64,000 bases of DNA from Paenibacillus contaminans (GCF_003285015.1 NZ_QMFB01000018.1:62001-126000); one strand, 5' to 3'. Positions 27,282 to 36,870 are shown, counted from the first letter of the stretch. Numbers and translations: made by a program. Notes: generated by a model from the sequence alone, not told the origin.

Positions 27282-29052
27282 GACCGGCACCCTCCAAGCT
27301 GTAAGGAATGGAAACAAGCAGCGGAAACGACAGGATTACCTTCGTGCCCTGGGATAGCGAAATAAGCCGTACCTCGGCCTCGTTTTTGAACAGGAGGCGA
27401 TACCGTTCGCGCAGGTTGGCCAGCCCGATGCCCCTTCGATTCCGTTTGATGATCGATTGCTTCGACCGTTCGAGACCGATCCCGTTATCCTCCACTTCCA
27501 TATGCAGCTTCTTCCGTTCCGCAAATGCGCGAATAACGATCCACCCTCCCGATTCCATCTGCGAGAATCCGTGATTAATAGCGTTTTCGACAAGGGTTTG
27601 CAGCCCCAGCTTCGGCACGAGCGCATAGTCCAGAGCAGGATCGACTTCGTACGCGATGTCGAACAATTGGTCGTAGCGGTATTTTTGAATATACACATAA
27701 GCCTTGACCAAATCGATCTCATCCTTCAAATAGATCAGCTCAAGCTCCGAGTTCAGCCCGGATTCCAGCAGCTTTCCCAAGGCCACGCATATATCGGCGA
27801 TTTCGTCGTTTTTTTGGTCGACCGCAATCCATTTGATCGAATTCAGCGTGTTCAACAGAAAGTGGGGGTTGATCTGATTAAGCAGCATTTGGGAATGGAT
27901 CGCTTCCTTTTGCCGTTCCTCGATCTTCAACTGCTCCACCAAATGATGAATATCCGCGACCATCCGGTTGAACGATTGATTGAGAGCCAGCACTTCCCCT
28001 TTGTAATGCTCTTCCGGGAGATGGATATTCAAATTTTTTTTCACCATTTGCGACATCTTTTTTTGCAGCTGCGCGAGCGGCCGGGTAACCGAAGCGGAAA
28101 TCAGCAAGGTGATGGCCGAGAACACGCCGAGCATGATATATAAAGTAACCAGCACCTGACGCTGCATCTCCTTCAAATCTCCCAGAAACAAATCGATCGG
28201 AAACTGGTTGAAAATATACCACTCCATAGATGGAAGATAGCGGACATTGATCAGGGCATTGGTCGTTTTGTCAAAATGATAAGCGGGGCCGCCGTCGACC
28301 GTCTGAGCCATAAGCTCGCGAACGATGCCGGATTGCAAAGGCAGCCCGTTTTTCGTCCGGGCGATGACCGCCCCCGTACTGTCCGCAATAAAGTAACTCT
28401 GCCCCGTGGACATTTCTTTGGCGACCGACTTGAACCATTCCTGGTAATCGACGCGAATCCGCAGCGTCCCGATCGGTTCCATGTTGGGACTTCGTACTAC
28501 GGAGTACAGCGTAAACAGGGGCGCACGGTCCCACAATTCGGCGCTTTCCGCTTCGCTGAGCAGCAGCCGATAGGAAGAACTGCCGTTCAATAAACTGTCG
28601 AAGCCCTTGTCCGGAATGATCGGGCCTCCGTTTTCTTCCGACGCGTAAGACCGGTACCGGTTGTTATGGACATCGTTTAATGCATATTGCATATACGAGC
28701 CGTGTTCCACGCTTTGCAGCGATTTGAAACGTTCCTCCAGCATGCCTTCCCGTTCCGCTTGCCCGTATTGACCGGGATTTTGCAGAACGGACAGCACGTT
28801 GCCGTCGTTTTCCAAAGTGAGCATCGCTTTGATCATCGTCGTTTTCATTTCGTCGAACGATTGCGCGATTTGCTCCAGTTGATTATGGTTCAATTGGCTG
28901 ATCCGGTATTTGATCATATTTTCGATTTTTTGGAACTGGTAGATCTGAATGCCGGCAAGCGGAACGAGCACGAACAGGATAAAGGCATAGAAGAAACGAT
29001 ACTTCAGCTTGGCAGGCATGATCCGGTTAATGGCGTACTTTACGGCAGTCAT
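27259..29052 (-). CDS. Membrane sensor histidine kinase (YesM-like)
   Basis: 597 aa; ATG at 29052 with AGGTGAG upstream (a GTG at 29061 is possible). Two membrane segments (FFYAFILFVLVPLAGIQIY; VTLYIMLGVFSAITLLISA) bracket a large extracellular sensor of about 250 residues, followed by HAMP, a His_kinase domain with phospho-His in NQINPHFLLNTLNSIKW, and HATPase (LVENAINHGF, DNGIGLERSK, GIGLANLRERY). It likely senses a glycan or its lipoprotein-bound form and phosphorylates the downstream regulator. Confidence 0.92.
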   Translation of the reverse strand: MTAVKYAINRIMPAKLKYRFFYAFILFVLVPLAGIQIYQFQKIENMIKYRISQLNHNQLEQIAQSFDEMKTTMIKAMLTLENDGNVLSVLQNPGQYGQAEREGMLEERFKSLQSVEHGSYMQYALNDVHNNRYRSYASEENGGPIIPDKGFDSLLNGSSSYRLLLSEAESAELWDRAPLFTLYSVVRSPNMEPIGTLRIRVDYQEWFKSVAKEMSTGQSYFIADSTGAVIARTKNGLPLQSGIVRELMAQTVDGGPAYHFDKTTNALINVRYLPSMEWYIFNQFPIDLFLGDLKEMQRQVLVTLYIMLGVFSAITLLISASVTRPLAQLQKKMSQMVKKNLNIHLPEEHYKGEVLALNQSFNRMVADIHHLVEQLKIEERQKEAIHSQMLLNQINPHFLLNTLNSIKWIAVDQKNDEIADICVALGKLLESGLNSELELIYLKDEIDLVKAYVYIQKYRYDQLFDIAYEVDPALDYALVPKLGLQTLVENAINHGFSQMESGGWIVIRAFAERKKLHMEVEDNGIGLERSKQSIIKRNRRGIGLANLRERYRLLFKNEAEVRLISLSQGTKVILSFPLLVSIPYSLEGAGHVDDSDR

Positions 29053-29093
29053 TCTTCTCACCTATTTCTGTCCGAGGTCATTTCCGATACTTA

Positions 29094-29122
29094 ATAGTAA
29101 CAACTTCGCCCGATACCGGCAA
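29094..29122 (-). promoter_or_regulatory. Promoter of the kinase-regulator pair
   Basis: On the minus strand TTGCCG (29117-29122), 17-bp spacer, TACTAT (29094-29099), about 45 bp before the kinase start. It lies downstream of the hairpin at 29134-29161, so the pair has its own promoter. Confidence 0.55.
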
Positions 29123-29133
29123 TCATGCGGGAA

Positions 29134-29161
29134 AAGCCGTCCCCTCGCGGGGAAGCGGCTT
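29134..29161 (-). terminator. Terminator between the CBM9-like gene and the kinase gene
   Basis: AAGCCG (29134-29139) pairs with CGGCTT (29156-29161), with CCCC/GGGG inside; on the minus strand it is followed by TTTT. It separates the secreted-protein operon from the regulatory pair. Confidence 0.6.
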
Positions 29162-29224
29162 ATGGGCGCGGCGGAACGCAAGCCCGAGTTAAACAAGGTA
29201 AAGCGCAGCCCAGAGTCACGGATA

Positions 29225-29250
29225 CGCGGCGGAGGCCGGCCTCCGCCGCG
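29225..29250. repeat. 26-bp perfect GC-rich palindrome
   Basis: Perfect palindrome 12 bp past the stop of the CBM9-like gene. It lacks a T-tract and probably stabilises or ends that transcript together with the hairpin at 29134-29161. Confidence 0.6.
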
Positions 29251-29262
29251 ATCATCGTGATT

Positions 29263-30921
29263 TTATGGCCGCGTTACGGCCACCGTTATCTTCGTGCTGG
29301 AAACGGCGCCTGCATAGTTGACAAGCTCGGCGATATACTCGTACGTGCCTACAGGCTTTTGAACGATCGTCGTAACGGCCGACTGCGCCTGCGGCGTCGC
29401 TTGCGTCAGCGCTTGCGTATCGATCAGCACGCCGTTCTCATACAGACGGTACTCCGCTCCGTTCACACCCCACCACATGTTCATCGTTATGGCGAAGCTC
29501 CCATCCCCATCCCAATTATTATGCGACAAGACCGGTTTGCCCGGAGCGGCTTGCGTTACATTTACGGTCAGAACGTCGCTTCTCGTCGTGCCGGCATCAT
29601 TAACGAGCTCGGCGTAGTAACGGTAAACGCCGTTCGGTTTATAAGTAACCGCCGTTACCGTCGATTGCGCATTGGGCGAATGGTCGGCGAGCACGCGGGT
29701 GTCGATAAGGGCATCATTTTCGTAAAGCTTGTAGACGGTGCCGTTATTTCCCCACCACATATCCATGCGGATATTGAAATTTCCGTCAAGAAGCCCCGTA
29801 TCGTGTCCATTGTCGCCGGACAGCACCGGCTTGCCCGGCGCACCTGCGCTCATAACCTCTTGGCCAAGCAGCAGCCTCTTCACATACTGCCTGCGCCGAT
29901 CATCCACGTCGTATCTTAGCTCCATCCATTCGTCCACATGGCCGTATAGCTTATCGAGCTCCGTCGCATTCAGGCTTTCCAGCCTGTTCATCCAGGCTCC
30001 GTTCGCAGTACCGTCCACGATCAGCGGCAAAACGTAGCGGTTATAAAAAGCCGGCTCCCGCGTCGCCGCATTTGTCAGCCAATAGCCGCCAAGCTCCGCG
30101 GATTTCGCTTGGAACGAGTCCCAGGCTTCGGTCAACACATGCTTCTGAATCTCCATTCGCTGCTCCGCCGCCGTCGGCTGAAAGTGCAGCTGATTGAATC
30201 GGCCCGGCTGATGCACATTGCCTCCCCATGTCGGAGAAACCGTAGGAGACCAGCGAATCATGTTGAACCCCCAGTTTTCTCCGTTCAGCGGAATCGAATC
30301 GTAAACGGCCTCCCAAGGGATGACGACAACGGTACCCCAACCGCTCGGTATTTGGGCGGAATTCACGCGAATGTTCCCTTGGAACGGCCGGTTATGCCGA
30401 TATTCGGTCTGCCATTCGTAATACTCGAGATTCTCGCCGTCGGTCGGCACGATGACTTGATGGTACGGCAAGTCCCCCTCGCCCGTCTGCACGTAAAATT
30501 CAAGCGAGCTCGGCTTCAGCTTGCCGTCGGCATCGCTTTCCTCTTCATTGGACTGCATAAACATATACAGCCCGTCTTCCTTGTATACCATGTAAAACGA
30601 CGTCTCGCGCACGCCTCCCGGAGGGATCGGAGTGGTACCGCCATAATTTTCGAAACGCGTTTCCTTATATTGCGGATTATTGAAATACCGGCTCTGCACC
30701 CAGTTCATCGGAGTCGCCAAATCTTCCGTCGCCCACGTAACCTCGTACACCTTCTTGTCCGCGGCATCCGCCTTTTGCGCTTGTCCCGGACTTGAGACGT
30801 TCCAGGCGAGCACGAGGAGCAGCGCGATAAGAAGCTTTAGTAGCTTTGAATGGACTGCCGGTTTGGTCTCTGCGCGCTCGATTGACTGCATGCCGGTTTT
30901 CGCGTTTACACTTGATTTCAT
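29263..30921 (-). CDS. Secreted CBM9-like protein with two chitinase-type Fn3-like repeats
   Basis: 552 aa behind AAAGGAGGGG. A signal peptide (LLKLLIALLLVLAWNVSSPG) is followed by a CBM9/DOMON-like domain (about 50-270; YMFMQSNEEESDADGKLKPS, GWGTVVVIPWEAVYDSIPLN, GENWGFNMIRWSP). The C-terminus has two about 95-residue repeats starting PGKPVLS and sharing MDMWWGNNGT/MNMWWGVNGA, YKLYENDALIDT/YRLYENGVLIDT, a domain often attached to Paenibacillus chitinases. No catalytic domain is visible, so a binding or accessory role is likely. It follows the DUF4091 gene by 15 bp and so shares its transcript. Confidence 0.82.
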   Translation of the reverse strand: MKSSVNAKTGMQSIERAETKPAVHSKLLKLLIALLLVLAWNVSSPGQAQKADAADKKVYEVTWATEDLATPMNWVQSRYFNNPQYKETRFENYGGTTPIPPGGVRETSFYMVYKEDGLYMFMQSNEEESDADGKLKPSSLEFYVQTGEGDLPYHQVIVPTDGENLEYYEWQTEYRHNRPFQGNIRVNSAQIPSGWGTVVVIPWEAVYDSIPLNGENWGFNMIRWSPTVSPTWGGNVHQPGRFNQLHFQPTAAEQRMEIQKHVLTEAWDSFQAKSAELGGYWLTNAATREPAFYNRYVLPLIVDGTANGAWMNRLESLNATELDKLYGHVDEWMELRYDVDDRRRQYVKRLLLGQEVMSAGAPGKPVLSGDNGHDTGLLDGNFNIRMDMWWGNNGTVYKLYENDALIDTRVLADHSPNAQSTVTAVTYKPNGVYRYYAELVNDAGTTRSDVLTVNVTQAAPGKPVLSHNNWDGDGSFAITMNMWWGVNGAEYRLYENGVLIDTQALTQATPQAQSAVTTIVQKPVGTYEYIAELVNYAGAVSSTKITVAVTRP

Positions 30922-30936
30922 CCGTTTTCCCCTCCT

Positions 30937-33138
30937 TTATTGCGCATGCTCCAAGTCCAGCATGTGCAGGATATGACGAATCATTTCCAGTCGCAGCAAG
31001 TCTTGATTAGTGGAACGCTCGTCGGCGTCTTCCAGCCAAGCGAGCGCCTGATTGGCGGCGGCGATCCGATCCTGCCGGCCGGATGCGAGCGCATCGGCCG
31101 CAACCTGCTTGAGCTTCGTAGCATAGCGGATATCGTCGATCCCCTCGCGAACGCCTTCCCAAGCAATCGTGTCGATTACATCCGTTTTCGTCGGATAAAC
31201 GAGACTGAAGGAGCGGAATACGTTGAACGAGTTGTCGTTCCAAATATTGTTCGGGCTCCCGTAATATTCGTAATTATAAGTAGCGTCGTAGTTCGCTTTG
31301 TACACCCATAACCCATGCCGCTGCCTCATCAAATCCGGGTTTTCCGGTCCGGTGTGCGGGAACGCGTAGTTTGTAATCATTTTATCGTCGCCGAAAGCAT
31401 GCCACTGCGCGGCTCTTTCTCGCGTCGGCTCCCCGACCCAGTTCAAATAGTTTTCTTTGACGTTCAAATTCAAATGGGATTGATTGCCCGTTGCAAAAAC
31501 CTTGTAGCCTTTGTCCTGCAAGTAGCTCCAAATCTCCTGTTGAAACTGGAGCATGTCCCAGCCGGCTTCATCCCAACCGTCGAAATAAAGGCGATTATGT
31601 CCGAGAAATTGGCTTGCGACATTGATCGCATCGTCCAGCGTAGGCAAGTAATCGTTGATCCCTTTGCGCCAGTTGGTATAAAACTTATCCATCTCCTGCT
31701 TGTTGGCCTCGGTCGGATTCGCTTCGTACGTTTGCTTGGCCTTCATGTAATTGATGTATTGGGTATAAAAGCTGTAAGTCGGATAAGTCTGCTTGACCCC
31801 GAAGAGCGGGTCCAAGTCGAGTCCGGCCTGCTGCATAAGCTGCAGCTGTCTAAGAAATGTGTTTTTATCCGCAGCCGAATACAGCGGGCCGGGTATGTTC
31901 AACACGTTGTGCTCGGCCATATTGCGATATTCGTTCAGCAGTCTCGTTTCGACCAATGCCGTATTCCCTTTCGTCGCCGCCAATCCTTCCTTCAGACGGC
32001 TTCCATGGTACAGCATGACGTAGAAGTCCTTGTTCAGGTCGTAATACGTCTTCGGCGCGGGAAGCTCGAACGGAAGCACGCGGATTTGCAGCTTGATCCG
32101 GCCTGCCGGGGCTCCGTCGGCGGTTATGCCGATCGTTCCGTTGTACACGCCGGCAGCCGTCCCGGCCGGCACCTTAAAGGTCAGCCACATTTGCTTGGCG
32201 GCTCCTTGCTTCAGCCCGATCGGAAGCAAGGACGGGCTGTCTTCGACCGGTGCGGAATAATAATCGAATTTGGCGGTCGATACACTGGAAATGTCGATAT
32301 ATTGCGAACCTTCCGGGTAGTCGACGCGCAGCGAATTCCCTTGCCGTTCATCATCGACGCGGATCAGCGTTTCGTCATGCAGCAGCAGCTCAGGGACAAG
32401 CACGCTTTTGGAGCTGTCGCCGAAATAGCTGTACCATGCGGTTCCGCCCTGGTACCAGTTCTTCACTACGCGCAAATCGATAGCGCTCGCGGGAATCGTG
32501 CCGCCTTCCCCGCTCAAGTCATAAGTTGCAAACGTGACCGAGCCGACGTTCTCTAGCGGGGCGAGAATAAAAGAAGCGGCTTCAACTTCTCCCTGTGCGG
32601 CTATTATCGAAAGCCGATCGCCGACCTCGCCGTCCTCCGGAAGCGTGTCCGGTTTCCGCAGCTCCGGACTGAGCGGCGGCACCGCATAGGCGATAAACGG
32701 CGTATCGTTCCAAAGCGTTTCGTCGTTAGCTGCTTCGGCGTCCTTCGCCAGCTTGATCGCGTATTGCAGCGACTTGCTCACGTTCAAGGCGTCTTCGGAT
32801 GAAAAATTCGGCGCTCCGATCGAAGCGTTTGCTTGATCGCGCACGTTTTCGAGGAACTGCTTCAAACGGGGGCGTGCCGCCGAGCCGATCGATGCCCCGA
32901 GCTTTGCGACTTGCGCGGCCAGCGCTTCTGCCGATGCCGGGGCGGCCGAGGCGTTATTGGGGGCTGAGACGATGTCGACGGAGGCCGTTTTCTTTGAGGC
33001 AGCTTCGCCGGCGACGATAGCCGCGGTATTTGCTCCGACTTCGCCCGGCTTCCCATTCCCCGCACTTGCCATAGCAGGGGAAACCGCCATGAGCATGACG
33101 CCCAGCAGCGTCGTTCCGATCATAGAACGTTTTAGCAT
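30937..33138 (-). CDS. Secreted DUF4091 glycoside-hydrolase-like protein
   Basis: 733 aa from the ATG at 33138 behind GGGAGTG, followed by a signal peptide (SMIGTTLLGVMLMAVSPAMASA). The N-terminal part is beta-sandwich-like. The C-terminal half matches the DUF4091 TIM-barrel type: RLYFDGWDEAGWDMLQFQQE, FATGNQSHLNLN, GLWVYKANYDATYNYEYYG and IAWEGVREGIDDIRYATKL. Members are found with glycan-degrading enzymes, but the reaction is not established. It is controlled by a promoter that shares its activator element with the adjacent sugar transporter operon, so its product may be that transporter's substrate. Confidence 0.85.
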   Translation of the reverse strand: MLKRSMIGTTLLGVMLMAVSPAMASAGNGKPGEVGANTAAIVAGEAASKKTASVDIVSAPNNASAAPASAEALAAQVAKLGASIGSAARPRLKQFLENVRDQANASIGAPNFSSEDALNVSKSLQYAIKLAKDAEAANDETLWNDTPFIAYAVPPLSPELRKPDTLPEDGEVGDRLSIIAAQGEVEAASFILAPLENVGSVTFATYDLSGEGGTIPASAIDLRVVKNWYQGGTAWYSYFGDSSKSVLVPELLLHDETLIRVDDERQGNSLRVDYPEGSQYIDISSVSTAKFDYYSAPVEDSPSLLPIGLKQGAAKQMWLTFKVPAGTAAGVYNGTIGITADGAPAGRIKLQIRVLPFELPAPKTYYDLNKDFYVMLYHGSRLKEGLAATKGNTALVETRLLNEYRNMAEHNVLNIPGPLYSAADKNTFLRQLQLMQQAGLDLDPLFGVKQTYPTYSFYTQYINYMKAKQTYEANPTEANKQEMDKFYTNWRKGINDYLPTLDDAINVASQFLGHNRLYFDGWDEAGWDMLQFQQEIWSYLQDKGYKVFATGNQSHLNLNVKENYLNWVGEPTRERAAQWHAFGDDKMITNYAFPHTGPENPDLMRQRHGLWVYKANYDATYNYEYYGSPNNIWNDNSFNVFRSFSLVYPTKTDVIDTIAWEGVREGIDDIRYATKLKQVAADALASGRQDRIAAANQALAWLEDADERSTNQDLLRLEMIRHILHMLDLEHAQ

Positions 33139-33185
33139 AACTATCACTCCCATCGATCCATAATGTCCATTTGACAACTCACGAT

Positions 33186-33201
33186 TGGCAAACGCTTACA
33201 T
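33186..33201 (-). promoter_or_regulatory. Candidate CcpA cre site in the DUF4091 leader
   Basis: On the minus strand ATGTAAGCGTTTGCCA (33186-33201) matches the cre consensus apart from two positions near its end. It lies about 60 bp downstream of the predicted start of transcription, a road-block position for catabolite repression. Confidence 0.5.
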
Positions 33202-33264
33202 TTCTCTTCCTTTAAAACCGCTCCTTTCCGTATGTATGGGGTTAACGTTTCGTTTTACGAATTA

Positions 33265-33334
33265 ACTGTATCACTTTGTCCGAACGGATATCATTCACAT
33301 TGTTTTGATTTTGGCATAACAAAATTACGTACTT
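33265..33334 (-). promoter_or_regulatory. Promoter with 43-bp activator element for the DUF4091/CBM9 operon
   Basis: -10 box TACAGT (33265-33270) and, 21 bp further upstream, the 43-bp element at 33292-33334 (minus strand starts AAGTACGTAATTTTGTT, ends CAATGTGAATG). The spacing equals that at 25725-25794. Together with the cre-like site and the terminator at 33401-33441 this accounts for most of the 353-bp gap 33139-33491; nothing else was seen there. Confidence 0.65.
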
Positions 33335-33400
33335 TCGTTTCATCCGGCCCTCCCGACGGGCACAGATAAACAAGAAAAACGCTATCGTGCTGCAACTACC

Positions 33401-33441
33401 AAAAAGGCAGAGGTCCCAGGGGATACCCCTGCGCCTCTGCC
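33401..33441 (-). terminator. Intrinsic terminator of the M14-like/propeller operon
   Basis: GGCAGAGG (33406-33413) pairs with CCTCTGCC (33434-33441) around an inner CAGGGG/CCCCTG stem; on the minus strand TTTTT follows. It lies 50 bp past the stop at 33492. Confidence 0.9.
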
Positions 33442-33491
33442 ACCGCCGATTCGGCCGACAAACTGTTTATAGGCAAATCATATATTGTACG

Positions 33492-34631
33492 TTAAATAGC
33501 CCCCAGGTACAGCTCAAGCGCACGGGCAAAATCTTGTCCGAACCGCCTCGCGTTTTCCGCCGTGATCGGCGTTCCGGCATCTCCGCAGTATGGAAATTCG
33601 TAGCTGCATGCCAGAGGCACACCCAATTCAGCGAAAAAATTGGCGCATGTACGGCTGCCCGGCATGTTCCAATCTTCTCCCATGGCCAGATCATGGACGG
33701 ATCGATGCCGGATAACATCCCGATCCCGGCGCTCGCCGGTCGTCTGCTCCACCAGGCCGCTCAACGCTTCGATTTGCTCCTTCACAGGAGAATCGCGCTT
33801 CACGAAAAAAGGCGTATCGTTACGATCCCCCCATTTAAACGGGGCATGGAAATCGATGGCGACAACGGTCCGCAGTCCTTTCGCATAATGCATGAGCGCG
33901 GAAGTCGAGCGGTAAATCGGTGCATCGGTGTAATCGCGGTTATGGTCATGAGGAAGGCGAGATTTGCCCTGGTCGCCGTTCTCCACTCCGTCGATGTCCA
34001 TGAACGGGACATAATGGATCATAAACCGTTCCAATACAGAGGACGAGCCGGCCGCGGAGCTAGCGTCAAGCAAACTCTCCAGCAATCCCTCCAGCATATA
34101 GGAAGGAGCGGATTCGCATGCGTGATGTCTTGCCGTGAAAAAAATATGCCGATCCGCGGCGGCATTTCCTACCGTCAAGAGGGGAACAGCCTGCAGCTGC
34201 TCGGAATGGGTCAGCAAGCCGCGCCTAACATTTTTACGCTCCGCTATGCGGGAATAAAAACGCTCGAAATGATGCAATTGATAAGGCATGCAAAAACAAA
34301 AATATACGTTCTCGCCCCCGTCAGCCTCGGTTCCCTCGCGAAACGTGTACGAAAACGCCGTCACTGACAAGCGCGACTCTTCACCCAGCCATCGCCAGTC
34401 GATCCCGTCTTCGCTCACGGCAGGCCCGCGTCGCCCGATCACTTCCCCATTGGCGAATTCGAAGCGTATCGTCTTCCCGCTTGCGGCGGCGGCGGAAAAA
34501 TTCCAGTAAAACCACCAGCCCGACGTGTCCCGCAGCTCTTGCTCCAGTGTGACGCAGTCTTCTTCTACGGACAATACCCGAATGTTGCCCCCCGCATGCC
34601 GGCTGCAAATCCGCACGGAAGGCGCCGTCAT
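33492..34631 (-). CDS. M14-like zinc carboxypeptidase-fold protein
   Basis: 379 aa from the ATG at 34631, which overlaps the stop of the upstream gene as ATGA. The N-terminal about 130 residues resemble the beta-sandwich of M14B-type cytosolic carboxypeptidases (GWWFYWNFSAAAASGKTIRF). The M14 metal site is visible: HACES gives His and Glu, VVAIDFHAPF gives the second His, and CSYEFPYCGD supplies a candidate general base Glu. No signal peptide, so cytoplasmic. Substrate unknown; it could deacylate or trim a small ligand handled by its operon partners. Confidence 0.75.
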   Translation of the reverse strand: MTAPSVRICSRHAGGNIRVLSVEEDCVTLEQELRDTSGWWFYWNFSAAAASGKTIRFEFANGEVIGRRGPAVSEDGIDWRWLGEESRLSVTAFSYTFREGTEADGGENVYFCFCMPYQLHHFERFYSRIAERKNVRRGLLTHSEQLQAVPLLTVGNAAADRHIFFTARHHACESAPSYMLEGLLESLLDASSAAGSSSVLERFMIHYVPFMDIDGVENGDQGKSRLPHDHNRDYTDAPIYRSTSALMHYAKGLRTVVAIDFHAPFKWGDRNDTPFFVKRDSPVKEQIEALSGLVEQTTGERRDRDVIRHRSVHDLAMGEDWNMPGSRTCANFFAELGVPLACSYEFPYCGDAGTPITAENARRFGQDFARALELYLGAI

Positions 34632-36868
34632 GGACACTCCACGCCTTTGTAGCGGATAACGCAGCCGTAGCTTTCTCCCGACGCCACGCTCAGGCAATCT
34701 TCCGCGCGATCGTAAGCCAAATGGGAAATATAATGGATACAAGCCCACTCCGTATCGGCATCGCGCAGCTCGATATTGTCTTTAATGACACGCGGACGGC
34801 CCAAATCGACAAAGCCGCTTTCGCGCGCGAAATGGAACAGATGGCCGGCATCCCGAACTCCGCCGTATATGCCAAGCACTTCATCCTCGCTGCGCTTGAT
34901 AAAATTCCGCAGTTGTCCGCTTGAATGCAGCCTTCCGTATGCGATAGTCCTTTTCAGATCGGACGTTATCGTAAACAGCATGCCGTCCGCCGTCCCGGCC
35001 ACGACGGTTCCGTCCCCGAGAACGGCGCCTCCCGTCACGGTTGCCTTGAACGCTCTCCCCCTGATGGAAGCAGCCCGGACCGACAGCGTTTCGGCGCGTT
35101 GCGCGGCGATGTCGTATACGAACATTTCGTCGTTATTGCCGGACAGCAGTATCCGATTGTTGTCCAGCTTGACCAATTCCGCCCCGTTTCCTCCGACATG
35201 AATATCGGGCAGCAGGCGCAAGCCGCCGTTAACGGCATCGCAAACGTATACGCATCCGTTGCGATCGCTTGCGATCAACTCGTTCCCTTCGAGAGGGAAG
35301 TGCAGTCTCGCAAGCCCGCTGCCCGCAGGAACCGCTATCCGAACGCCGCTTGATCCCAACAGGGGGTCGACGAGCAGGATAGCGCCGTCGGCCGCCAGGA
35401 CCGCGATCTTCCCTGCATCTGCGTCCATGCATGATACGGCGGCAGCCGTTTCATAGATGACCGCGATGTCGCGCGGTTGTTCCTCCGAATAATCGGATGC
35501 GATCAAGTACACGCGATCTTTGCCGCCGATGGCGTATACGCGGCCATTGCCGGCGCAGACGTGTTTAACCGCCGTGTCGCGCCAATCCATATACCGATGC
35601 AGCGGCAGCGTACGAACCGTTTTCGCGCGAATATGCATGAACGCGGGACTGCCGACTCCGTTCCAATCCGGTTCGGTGTACGGTCTGAGCGGAACGGGCG
35701 GCGCTTCCGGACCCGGAGGCTGCAGCTTTTTCGTTTCGACAGCCAGTACGTACGGAGAAAACTCGCCGCATACGTCGACCATATGAAGCCAGCCGTCGCG
35801 GTCGAAAATCATTTCGCAAATATACTGCGAATCTTTCCCTTGCGGCGCGACGACTCCGAGATTTTCCGGCTCTCCCCCGTTCAAAATATCCCATCGCACA
35901 AGCCGGATCGGGTAATAGTCGTCGTACGTTTTCAGCCCGTAATAGAGCACGAAGTTTTCATCCGCCGCGAGCCCCCCGATGCCGTACGGATTTCCCGGTA
36001 TTTGATGACGAAGATAGATCGGACCGTGCCTCGTTATTTCCAGCGTTTCCGGATGCAGCTCGATCATTTCCCCGTCCATATTATCGACCATGAATAAAGT
36101 CCCCCGCGGCGAATGAAGCGCGAAAATAAATTGCCTCCTATGCTTCGTGCCGTTCGGCGAGTCGAAACTCGCTTTCAAGTCCTCGATCTCGTCGCGGTCG
36201 GGGTCGTATCTCCACAATCCTCCCGTATAGGAGCTTCCGTAAAGACGGCCCTTATCGTCCTTAACCAGCCTGCAGGAAGAAAATTCGGACACTTTGCCGT
36301 AATCCTTTACCTCGTTCGTCTCCAGGTCGAGACGGTAAAAATGCCCCTTCATATAACCGAGGAAGTAATAATAACGCGGGTCGTTCCCCAGCATGCCGCC
36401 ATAAATACTTTCTCTCGGTACGGGAATGCCTTTGACTTGAACGTCGTTCGTATCCGGGTTCACGATCATCAAGATCGAACCGGGATACCCTTCCCAAATA
36501 TCCTCGTAGTGCTGCTCGAACATCCATTGCTTATGACCCGGTGCGGGGGCCGTGTTGTGCGTCGCCATAATAAGCCGTCCATCGGGCAAAAAGTCGATGC
36601 TCGTATGGATTTTACTCGGCGGCATTTGCTGCGGGTCAACGATCCAAATGTCGGCCACATCGAACATAAGCCGCAAACCGCCGGTTTTCGGATCATATTC
36701 GTACAGCAGCGCCGTTAACGGCTTTTCGTTCTCGCCGCACACGCTGATATAGAAGCGGTCGTCGGGCGAGCGCACGAAATCCCACACCGCATTATGCCCT
36801 CCCCCGTTCGGAAGCTGCGTGAAACGGGTGTGCCGTTCCGGAATACCCGCTGATAAATTGTGTTCCAT
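34628..36868 (-). CDS. Large beta-propeller protein of unknown function
   Basis: 746 aa; ATG 8 nt after GGAGGG, 2 nt beyond the previous stop, so translationally coupled. No signal peptide. Repeated blade-like units (FYISVCGENEKPLTALLYEY, RYYYFLGYMKGHFYRLDLET, RLYGSSYTGGLWRYDPDRDE; later RNGCVYVCDAVNGGLRLLPD, NNRILLSGNNDEMFVYDIAA) suggest one or two WD/SMP-30-like propellers of six to eight blades. Such folds serve as lactonases, lyases or binding scaffolds. I cannot assign a catalytic site. Its operon partners are an M14-like peptidase and an unrecognised protein. Confidence 0.7.
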   Translation of the reverse strand: MEHNLSAGIPERHTRFTQLPNGGGHNAVWDFVRSPDDRFYISVCGENEKPLTALLYEYDPKTGGLRLMFDVADIWIVDPQQMPPSKIHTSIDFLPDGRLIMATHNTAPAPGHKQWMFEQHYEDIWEGYPGSILMIVNPDTNDVQVKGIPVPRESIYGGMLGNDPRYYYFLGYMKGHFYRLDLETNEVKDYGKVSEFSSCRLVKDDKGRLYGSSYTGGLWRYDPDRDEIEDLKASFDSPNGTKHRRQFIFALHSPRGTLFMVDNMDGEMIELHPETLEITRHGPIYLRHQIPGNPYGIGGLAADENFVLYYGLKTYDDYYPIRLVRWDILNGGEPENLGVVAPQGKDSQYICEMIFDRDGWLHMVDVCGEFSPYVLAVETKKLQPPGPEAPPVPLRPYTEPDWNGVGSPAFMHIRAKTVRTLPLHRYMDWRDTAVKHVCAGNGRVYAIGGKDRVYLIASDYSEEQPRDIAVIYETAAAVSCMDADAGKIAVLAADGAILLVDPLLGSSGVRIAVPAGSGLARLHFPLEGNELIASDRNGCVYVCDAVNGGLRLLPDIHVGGNGAELVKLDNNRILLSGNNDEMFVYDIAAQRAETLSVRAASIRGRAFKATVTGGAVLGDGTVVAGTADGMLFTITSDLKRTIAYGRLHSSGQLRNFIKRSEDEVLGIYGGVRDAGHLFHFARESGFVDLGRPRVIKDNIELRDADTEWACIHYISHLAYDRAEDCLSVASGESYGCVIRYKGVECP

Positions 36869-36870
36869 CT

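Noticed and set aside
31315..32556. 413-codon plus-strand frame
   Set aside because: Antisense to the DUF4091 gene; composition is an artefact of GC-biased third positions.
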